A DNA stretch of 64,000 bases from Paracoccaceae bacterium (GTDB lineage Bacteria > Pseudomonadota > Alphaproteobacteria > Rhodobacterales > Rhodobacteraceae): positions 48,039 through 112,038 of the forward strand of contig CANNIA010000009.1 in assembly GCA_947504705.1 (NCBI GenBank), read 5' to 3'. How positions within the stretch are numbered: the first letter of the stretch is position 1; each line of letters opens with the position of its first letter. A model generated the notes under the pieces. That model saw only the letters and a program-made list of their open reading frames with translations. It did no database searches and was not told the origin of the DNA. Position numbers and translations under genes: made by a program. Positions 56,111-62,275 of the stretch are shown one piece after another.

Positions 56111-56128
56111 TGGTATTGTTTTGGCATT
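56111..56128 (+). promoter_or_regulatory. Candidate GntR/NagR operator, murQ side
   Basis: TGGTATTGTTTTGGCATT, 23 bp before the murQ ATG. It overlaps the spacer and -10 of a likely promoter: TTTACA (56103-56108), 16 bp, CATTGT (56125-56130). The mirror-image placement relative to the kinase-side copy implies one regulator acting on both divergent operons. Confidence 0.65.
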
Positions 56129-56151
56129 GTAGGGGAAAGCGGGGGAATCAG

Positions 56152-57036
56152 ATGGGCCTGCGGCCAACCGAGTCACGGCATCCGGCGTCACACGGCCTTC
56201 ATTTGCGGGGGGCCGGGGTGGCCTTGTCCGATCTGTTTGGTGCTCAGCAGGCGGCTCTGGCGGCTGTCGGCCCGGCCCTGCCCGCGCTTGCACAGGTGGC
56301 AGAGGCAGCGGCGCAGGTTCTGGGCCGTGGCGGCAAGCTTGGATATGCCGGGGCGGGATCGTCGGGCCTGATGGCACTGGCCGATGCGCTGGAACTTCCG
56401 GGCACTTTCGGCATTCCACCCGACCGGGTGCCCGTGCTGTTCGCGGGCGGCACGGCGGCGCTTTTGCACATGACAGGTGCTGTCGAGGATGATCCGGCGC
56501 TGGCATTGGCTGATCTTGATGCTTCGGGGTTGCAGACAGGGGACATGGTTCTGGTCCTGTCCGCATCGGGAACGACGCCATATGCGCTGGTCGTTGCGGA
56601 TGCGGCGAAGGCGCGGGGCATCAAGGTCGCGGGCTTTGCGAATGTGGCGGGGTCGCCGCTCTTGGCCCGCGCAGATATTGCGGTGCTGCTGGAGACGGGG
56701 CCCGAGGTGGTTTCGGGGTCGACCCGGATGGGGGCAGGCACGGCGCAGAAGGTGGCGCTGAACATGCTGTCGACCCTGATCGGGGTGAAGCTTGGCCATG
56801 TCCATGATGGCTATATGGTGAATGTGGTGGCCGACAATGCCAAGCTGATCGACCGGGCCGCGCGTATTGTGGCCGATATTGCACAAGTTCCGCGCGCCGT
56901 CGCCGAAGCGGCTTTGACCGCAACCGGCGGCGCGGTGAAGCCTGCGGTTCTGGTGGCAAGGGGGTATAGTCCCGCCGATGCCATGGACCGACTGACCAAG
57001 GCCGGGGGCCATCTGGCCCCCGTGCTGAAAGACTGA
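56152..57036 (+). CDS. murQ: N-acetylmuramic acid 6-phosphate etherase (MurQ-type)
   Basis: A 294-residue SIS-domain lyase that splits the lactyl ether of MurNAc-6-phosphate to GlcNAc-6-phosphate and lactate. The N-terminal TESRHPAS matches the MurQ TEsRNpaS start; then YAGAGSSGLMALADALELPGTFG, LSASGTTPYALVVADAAKARG, and GPEVVSGSTRMGAGTAQKVALNMLST. Glu81 and Glu112 are spaced by 31 residues, exactly as the two catalytic Glu (83, 114) of E. coli MurQ. The SSG motif and LELP differ slightly from TSGR and SECP in classical MurQ. ATG at 56152 has GGGGGAA upstream. Confidence 0.87.
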   Translation: MGLRPTESRHPASHGLHLRGAGVALSDLFGAQQAALAAVGPALPALAQVAEAAAQVLGRGGKLGYAGAGSSGLMALADALELPGTFGIPPDRVPVLFAGGTAALLHMTGAVEDDPALALADLDASGLQTGDMVLVLSASGTTPYALVVADAAKARGIKVAGFANVAGSPLLARADIAVLLETGPEVVSGSTRMGAGTAQKVALNMLSTLIGVKLGHVHDGYMVNVVADNAKLIDRAARIVADIAQVPRAVAEAALTATGGAVKPAVLVARGYSPADAMDRLTKAGGHLAPVLKD

Positions 57037-57090
57037 TGCAGAAAGACCGAGCAACCGGGCGCTTTGACGCCCAAAAACAGGGAGAAGACC

Positions 57091-58341
57091 ATGACCAAGA
57101 CTTTCCGCCTGGCGCTTCTTGTCTCGACCGCGCTTTCCGGTGCGGCCTGGGCCGAGGACGTGACGCTGACCATCGAAAGCTGGCGCAACGACGACCTGGT
57201 GATCTGGCAAGACACGATCATCCCGGCGTTTGAAGCCGCAAACCCCGGCATCAAGGTCGTCTTCGCGCCGACTGCTCCGGCCGAATACAACGCCGCTCTG
57301 AACGCGAAGCTTGACGCTGGCAGCGCCGGTGACTTGATCACCTGCCGCCCCTTCGACGCCAGCCTTGAGCTTTACAACAAGGGCCATCTGGCCGACCTCT
57401 CCGGCCTGGCCTCGATGGCGAACTTCTCGCCGGTGGCAAAGTCGGCTTGGCAGACCGATGATGCTGCGGCGACGTTCTGCGTGCCGATGGCTTCGGTGAT
57501 CCATGGGTTCATCTACAACGCGGATGCCTTTGAAGCGCTGGGGATTGCCGTGCCGACGACGCGGGACGAGTTCTTTGCCGCACTCGACACCATCAAGGCG
57601 GACGGCACCTATATCCCGATGGCGATGGGCACCAACGACCAGTGGGAAGCCGCGACCATGGGCTACAACAACATCGGCCCGAACTACTGGCACGGTGAAG
57701 AAGGCCGTCTGGCCCTGATCGCAGGCACCCAAAAGCTGACCGATCCGCAGTGGGTGGCCCCTTACGAAGAACTGGCCCGCTGGGGTGCGTATCTGGGTGA
57801 CGGCTTCGAGGCCCAGACCTATCCCGACAGCCAGAACCTGTTCACGCTTGGCCGCGCGGCGATCTATCCGGCTGGTTCGTGGGAAATCTCGGGCTTCAAC
57901 ACCCAGGCCACGTTCAAGATGGGGGCTTTCCCGCCGCCGGTCGGCGCTGCTGGCGACACCTGCTATATCTCGGACCACACCGACATCGCGATTGGCCTGA
58001 ACCCGGCCTCGGCCCATGGCGATCAGGCGAAGGTCTTCCTTGACTGGGTCGGCTCGCCCGAGTTTGCGACACTTTACGCCAACGCCCTGCCGGGCTTCTT
58101 CAGCCTGAACGCGACCCCGGTTGTGATGCAGGACCCGCTGGCGCAGGAGTTTGTGTCGTGGCGTGACAAGTGCCAATCTTCGATCCGTTCCACCTACCAG
58201 ATCCTGTCGCGTGGCACGCCGAACCTTGAGACCGAGACCTGGGGCGCTTCGGTGGCCGCAATCAAAGGCACCGAGACCCCGGCAGATGCAGGCGCACGGC
58301 TGCAGGCTGGCCTTGCGTCCTGGTACGCTCCGCAGCAGTAA
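57091..58341 (+). CDS. ABC transporter substrate-binding protein (CUT1, family 1)
   Basis: A 416-residue periplasmic sugar-binding protein. A signal peptide ends after Ala-Trp-Ala (cleavage at about 21/22). The mature protein begins EDVTLTIESWRNDDLVIWQDTIIPAFEAANPGIKV and contains aromatic residues typical of sugar-binding pockets (WEAATMGYNNIGPNYW, AIYPAGSWEISGF). It has no lipobox. The ATG at 57091 is preferred over an upstream in-frame ATG because it starts the signal peptide. It sits 54 bp after murQ; a stable hairpin separates it from the permeases. Confidence 0.93.
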   Translation: MTKTFRLALLVSTALSGAAWAEDVTLTIESWRNDDLVIWQDTIIPAFEAANPGIKVVFAPTAPAEYNAALNAKLDAGSAGDLITCRPFDASLELYNKGHLADLSGLASMANFSPVAKSAWQTDDAAATFCVPMASVIHGFIYNADAFEALGIAVPTTRDEFFAALDTIKADGTYIPMAMGTNDQWEAATMGYNNIGPNYWHGEEGRLALIAGTQKLTDPQWVAPYEELARWGAYLGDGFEAQTYPDSQNLFTLGRAAIYPAGSWEISGFNTQATFKMGAFPPPVGAAGDTCYISDHTDIAIGLNPASAHGDQAKVFLDWVGSPEFATLYANALPGFFSLNATPVVMQDPLAQEFVSWRDKCQSSIRSTYQILSRGTPNLETETWGASVAAIKGTETPADAGARLQAGLASWYAPQQ

Positions 58342-58356
58342 TCCTGAAACTTCGGA

Positions 58357-58411
58357 CTGGGGGGCTTCGCGCCCCCCAGACCCTCCGCGGGATATTTCCA
58401 CCAGTATGAAA
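58357..58411 (+). repeat. Hairpin plus GGGATATTT tail, copy C, inside the ABC operon
   Basis: A 9-bp perfect stem (CTGGGGGGC at 58357-58365 with its complement at 58371-58379, loop TTCGC) is followed by CCCTCCGC and then GGGATATTTCCACCAGTATG (58389-58408). The hairpin lies 15 bp after the substrate-binding-protein stop, where such structures usually protect the upstream mRNA or attenuate the downstream permeases. The tail ends shortly before the permease ATG. Confidence 0.75.
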
Positions 58412-58421
58412 GGGGTAGAAC

Positions 58422-59342
58422 ATGGCTTCGCGTAGGCCCTTGCGCTGGCACATCGCCGTCTTCCTGGCCCCGGCGCTGCTGATCTATTCCGCGCTGATGA
58501 TCATTCCCCTGTTCGGCACGCTGACCGAGTCCTTGATGAACGTCACCGAGGCAGGCGAGCGGGTTTTCGTGGGCCTTGGGAATTTCGCCACGCTGTTTGG
58601 CGATGCGCTTTGGTCTGATGCGTTCTGGAATGCGCTTGGCAATAACACCTGGTTTTTCGTGATCCACATGCTGGTGCAGAACCCGATCGGTATTCTGCTG
58701 GCGGCGATCCTGTCGACGCCACGGCTGCGGATGGCGGCCTTTTACCGCACTGCGATCTTCATCCCGACGGTGCTGAGCTTCGTCATCGTGGGCTTTGTCT
58801 GGAAGCTGATCCTGTCGCCGATCTGGGGCATTGCGCCCGGGATGCTGGACTTTATCGGGCTGAAGTCGCTGTTCGCGCCATGGCTGGGCAAAGAGCAATA
58901 TGCGCTGACGACACTGGCGTTGATCTCGGTCTGGCAGTTCATCGGCATTCCGATGATGCTGATCTATGCCGCCCTGCTGTCGATCCCGGATGAGGTGATC
59001 GAGGCGGCGGAAATGGACGGGATCACCGGGGCCAGCCAGTTCTGGAAGATCAAGCTGCCGCTGATCCTGCCATCGATCGGCATCATCTCGATCCTGACAT
59101 TCGTCGGCAACTTCAACGCCTTCGACCTGATATATGTGGCGCAAGGGGCGCTGGCGGGGCCGGATTATGCAACCGATATTCTGGGCACCTTCCTGTACCG
59201 CACCTTCTTTGGGTTCCAGCTGCAACTGGGTGACCCGCACATGGGGGCCACAATTGCGACGGCGATGTTCTTCATCATCCTGACCGGCGTCTGCGTCTAT
59301 CTGTTCCTGATCCAGACGCGGCTGCGCCGCTATCAGTTCTGA
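58422..59342 (+). CDS. ABC sugar transporter permease, MalF/UgpA-like
   Basis: A 306-residue inner-membrane protein with about six helices. The binding-protein-dependent transport signature (EAAEMDGITGASQFWKIKLPLILPSIGI, about residues 193-220) contacts the ATPase. N-terminal HIAVFLAPALLIYSALMIIPLFGTLTESL is typical of the MalF/UgpA group. It is followed by the partner permease after 10 bp. Confidence 0.94.
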   Translation: MASRRPLRWHIAVFLAPALLIYSALMIIPLFGTLTESLMNVTEAGERVFVGLGNFATLFGDALWSDAFWNALGNNTWFFVIHMLVQNPIGILLAAILSTPRLRMAAFYRTAIFIPTVLSFVIVGFVWKLILSPIWGIAPGMLDFIGLKSLFAPWLGKEQYALTTLALISVWQFIGIPMMLIYAALLSIPDEVIEAAEMDGITGASQFWKIKLPLILPSIGIISILTFVGNFNAFDLIYVAQGALAGPDYATDILGTFLYRTFFGFQLQLGDPHMGATIATAMFFIILTGVCVYLFLIQTRLRRYQF

Positions 59343-59352
59343 GGGGGTCGCC

Positions 59353-60189
59353 ATGCAAGCCAGACAAAATCTTGGCCGCACGATTGCCGCCCATGCCGTC
59401 CTGATCACCTGGACGCTGGTCGCACTTTTCCCGGTTTTCGTGATCGTGGTGAACAGCTTCAAGTCGCGGAAGGCGATCTTTGCTGATCCGCTGTCGCTGC
59501 CCTTGCCGTCGAATTTCGACATGGTCGGCTATACGACGGTCATGCATCAGGGTGACTTCTTCCAATACTTCCTGAACTCGATGATCGTGACGGTCGGCAG
59601 CCTGTTCTGCGTGCTTCTCTTCGGAGCGATGGCGGCATTCGCCCTGTCGGAATACCGGTTCAAGGGTAACACGCTGATGGGGCTTTATCTGGCGCTTGGC
59701 ATCATGATCCCGATCCGGCTGGGTACGGTGGCGATCCTGCAGATGATGGTCGCAACCGGGCTGGTGAACACACGGACGGCGCTGGTGCTGGTCTATTCGG
59801 CGCAGGGCCTGCCCTTGGCGGTGTTCATCCTGTCGGAGTTCATGCGGACGGTCTCGGATGACCTGAAGAACGCTGGCCGAATAGACGGGCTGTCGGAATA
59901 CACGATCTTCTTCCGGCTGGTCCTGCCGTTGGTCCGCCCCGCAATGGCGACGGTGGCGGTTTTCACCATGATCCCGATCTGGAACGACCTTTGGTTCCCC
60001 TTGATCCTCGCGCCGGGGGAGGAAGTGAAGACGATCACCCTTGGCTCACAAGTCTTCATCGGCCAGTTCGTGACCGACTGGAACGCTGTTCTGGCCGCCC
60101 TCAGCCTCGCGATCCTGCCGGTTCTGGTCCTTTACCTTCTCTTCTCGCGTCAACTGATCCGTGGCATCACTGCAGGAGCTGTCAAATGA
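59353..60189 (+). CDS. ABC sugar transporter permease, MalG/UgpE-like
   Basis: A 278-residue inner-membrane protein with about six helices. N-terminal AHAVLITWTLVALFPVFVIVVNSFKSRKAIFADPLSLPLP and the EAA-loop NAGRIDGLSEYTIFFRLVLPLVRPAMATVAVFTMIPIWNDLWFP are typical of the MalG group. It completes the heterodimeric translocation pore with the preceding gene, and its stop overlaps the oxidoreductase start by four bases (ATGA). Confidence 0.94.
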   Translation: MQARQNLGRTIAAHAVLITWTLVALFPVFVIVVNSFKSRKAIFADPLSLPLPSNFDMVGYTTVMHQGDFFQYFLNSMIVTVGSLFCVLLFGAMAAFALSEYRFKGNTLMGLYLALGIMIPIRLGTVAILQMMVATGLVNTRTALVLVYSAQGLPLAVFILSEFMRTVSDDLKNAGRIDGLSEYTIFFRLVLPLVRPAMATVAVFTMIPIWNDLWFPLILAPGEEVKTITLGSQVFIGQFVTDWNAVLAALSLAILPVLVLYLLFSRQLIRGITAGAVK

Positions 60190-61208
60190 TCCGCACGCTT
60201 GTTGCAGGCCTTGGCACCATGGGGCGCAGCCATGCGTTGGCCTATGCGGGGAACCCGGCCTTTGATCTGGTCGGGCTGGTGAACCGGTCGAAGGTCGCCT
60301 TGCCAGATGAGTTGGCGGGCGTGCCGCTGCATGGCGATTTCTACGCCGCCCTGCGGGAAGTGAAGCCCGATCTGGCCTGTGTGGCGACCTATACCGACAG
60401 CCATGCCGACTATGCCTGCGCTGCGATGGAACAGGGCGCGCATGTGTTTGTCGAAAAGCCCTTGGCGGCGACGGTGGCCGATGCGCAAAGGGTGGTCGAT
60501 TGCGCGATGGCGAATGGGCGCAAGCTGGTCGTGGGCTATATCCTGCGCCATCACCCGTCGTGGATGCGGCTGATTGCCGAGGCCCGGGCCTTGGGCGGGC
60601 CATATGTGTTCCGGCTGAACCTGAACCAGCAGTCTTCCGGCCCGACGTGGGAGGTTCACAAGACCCTGATGCAGTCAACCAGCCCCATCGTCGATTGCGG
60701 CGTCCACTATGTCGATGTGATGTGCCAGATCACCGATGCTGCGCCCGTTGAGGTGCGCGGGATGGGGGTCCGGCTATCCAATGAAATCGACAAGGACATG
60801 TACAACTACGGCCATTTCCAGGTGCTGTTCGCTGATGGCAGCGTTGGGTGGTATGAGGCGGGCTGGGGCCCGATGATGTCGGACACGGCGTTTTTCGTGA
60901 AGGATGTGGTGTCGCCCAATGGCGCGGTGTCGATCAAGATGCCGGAAAGTGCCAAGTCGGATGACCATTCCACCCACACCATGACCTCGAAGCTGCGTAT
61001 CCATAGGAACGGCCAGCCAGATGAAGACCTGTCGATGGCCGATGAACCGGGGCATCAGGCCCTGTGTGACCGTGAGCAGGCCTTCATGGCCCGCGCGATT
61101 CTGGAAGATATGGACCTGACCCGCCACATGACCGACGCGGTCCGCTCGCTGGCTGTCTGCCTTGCTGCAGATGAAAGCGTGCGCTCTGGCAACCCTGTAA
61201 AACTGTGA
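60186..61208 (+). CDS. Gfo/Idh/MocA family oxidoreductase
   Basis: A 340-residue NAD(P)-dependent oxidoreductase. The Rossmann motif is MIRTLVAGLGTMGRSHALAYA (residues 1-21), followed by the EKP motif with its catalytic Lys (VFVEKPLAATVADAQRVV) and the C-terminal sugar-binding sheet (VDCGVHYVDVMCQI, with the conserved DxxxH-type motif). It probably oxidises or isomerises a sugar or sugar acid brought in by the surrounding transporter. The role beside a MurQ/NagA pathway is not obvious. The longer frame from 59991 is an artefact inside the permease gene. Confidence 0.92.
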   Translation: MIRTLVAGLGTMGRSHALAYAGNPAFDLVGLVNRSKVALPDELAGVPLHGDFYAALREVKPDLACVATYTDSHADYACAAMEQGAHVFVEKPLAATVADAQRVVDCAMANGRKLVVGYILRHHPSWMRLIAEARALGGPYVFRLNLNQQSSGPTWEVHKTLMQSTSPIVDCGVHYVDVMCQITDAAPVEVRGMGVRLSNEIDKDMYNYGHFQVLFADGSVGWYEAGWGPMMSDTAFFVKDVVSPNGAVSIKMPESAKSDDHSTHTMTSKLRIHRNGQPDEDLSMADEPGHQALCDREQAFMARAILEDMDLTRHMTDAVRSLAVCLAADESVRSGNPVKL

Positions 61209-61215
61209 GGCTGCA

Positions 61216-62217
61216 ATGGGCGCTTTGACCCTTACCCAAGTCACTAAGGCCTTCGGCAAGACCGAAGTCATCAAAGGCGTCGACCTGCGCGTCGAGGATG
61301 GTGAGTTCTGCGTCTTTGTCGGGCCATCTGGCTGTGGCAAGTCCACCCTTCTGCGGATGATTGCGGGGCTGGAGGATGTGACCGACGGCGAAGTGGCGAT
61401 TGACGGGGTGCGGGTGAATGAAACTGCCCCCGCCAAACGCGAAATTGCGATGGTTTTTCAAAGCTATGCTTTGTATCCGCACTTGACCGTCCGCGACAAC
61501 ATGGGGCTGGCCTTGAAGCAGGCCGGGGTGTCGAAAGTGGCGATTGTCGAGGCGACAAACAAGGCCGCGAACATGCTGTCGCTTGATGTGCTTTTGGACC
61601 GTCGCCCTGCCGAGCTTTCGGGCGGGCAGCGCCAACGGGTGGCGATCGGGCGGGCGATTGTGCGGACGCCGAAGATCTTCCTGTTCGATGAACCCCTGTC
61701 GAACCTTGACGCCGCCCTGCGGGTGGCGACGCGGATCGAGATTGCGAAACTGCACCGTGATCTGAAGGCGACGATGATTTATGTGACCCATGATCAGGTC
61801 GAGGCGATGACGCTGGCCGACAAGATCGTCGTGTTGCGCGCGGGCAAGGTCGAACAGGTCGGCAAGCCGATGGAGGTTTACAACAACCCCGACAACACCT
61901 TTGTCGCCAGCTTCATCGGGTCGCCGCAGATGAACATGCTGTCGGGTGCAGCTTTGGGGATCACCGCGCATACGCTGGGCATTCGGCCGGAGCATGTGGC
62001 GATCTCGCGCGACAAGGGCAGCTTGCCGGGCCGGATCAGCCATGTCGAAAAGCTGGGCGGCGAGACGCTGGTCTATGTGCAAGTCGAAGGTCAGGGCCTG
62101 CTGACCGTGCGGCTTCTGGGCGAATACGATTGGCAGGTCGATGAGGCGGTTTACCTTTCCCCCGACCAGACCCGCGCTTTCTTGTTTGACGCAGGCGGAT
62201 TGCGCATCCGAACCTGA
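61216..62217 (+). CDS. ABC transporter ATP-binding protein (UgpC/MsmK-like)
   Basis: A 333-residue ATPase driving the sugar importer. Walker A is GPSGCGKST (about residues 36-44), the ABC signature LSGGQRQRVAIGRAIV, Walker B FLFDEPLSNLD, and the H-loop VTHDQVEAMTLADKIV. A C-terminal TOBE-like regulatory domain follows (residues about 235-330). It lies 7 bp after the oxidoreductase and completes a full CUT1 transporter (binding protein, two permeases, ATPase). Confidence 0.96.
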   Translation: MGALTLTQVTKAFGKTEVIKGVDLRVEDGEFCVFVGPSGCGKSTLLRMIAGLEDVTDGEVAIDGVRVNETAPAKREIAMVFQSYALYPHLTVRDNMGLALKQAGVSKVAIVEATNKAANMLSLDVLLDRRPAELSGGQRQRVAIGRAIVRTPKIFLFDEPLSNLDAALRVATRIEIAKLHRDLKATMIYVTHDQVEAMTLADKIVVLRAGKVEQVGKPMEVYNNPDNTFVASFIGSPQMNMLSGAALGITAHTLGIRPEHVAISRDKGSLPGRISHVEKLGGETLVYVQVEGQGLLTVRLLGEYDWQVDEAVYLSPDQTRAFLFDAGGLRIRT

Positions 62218-62275
62218 CCCAAGAAGTCTCAACTGCCATCTGGAAGCCGGTCGCATGAGCGGTTAGGCTGACCCT

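Noticed and set aside
56188..58401. 737-codon minus-strand frame across murQ and the binding-protein gene
   Set aside because: Opposite to two genes with clear family motifs; His/Arg/Gly-rich low-quality protein, a typical shadow.
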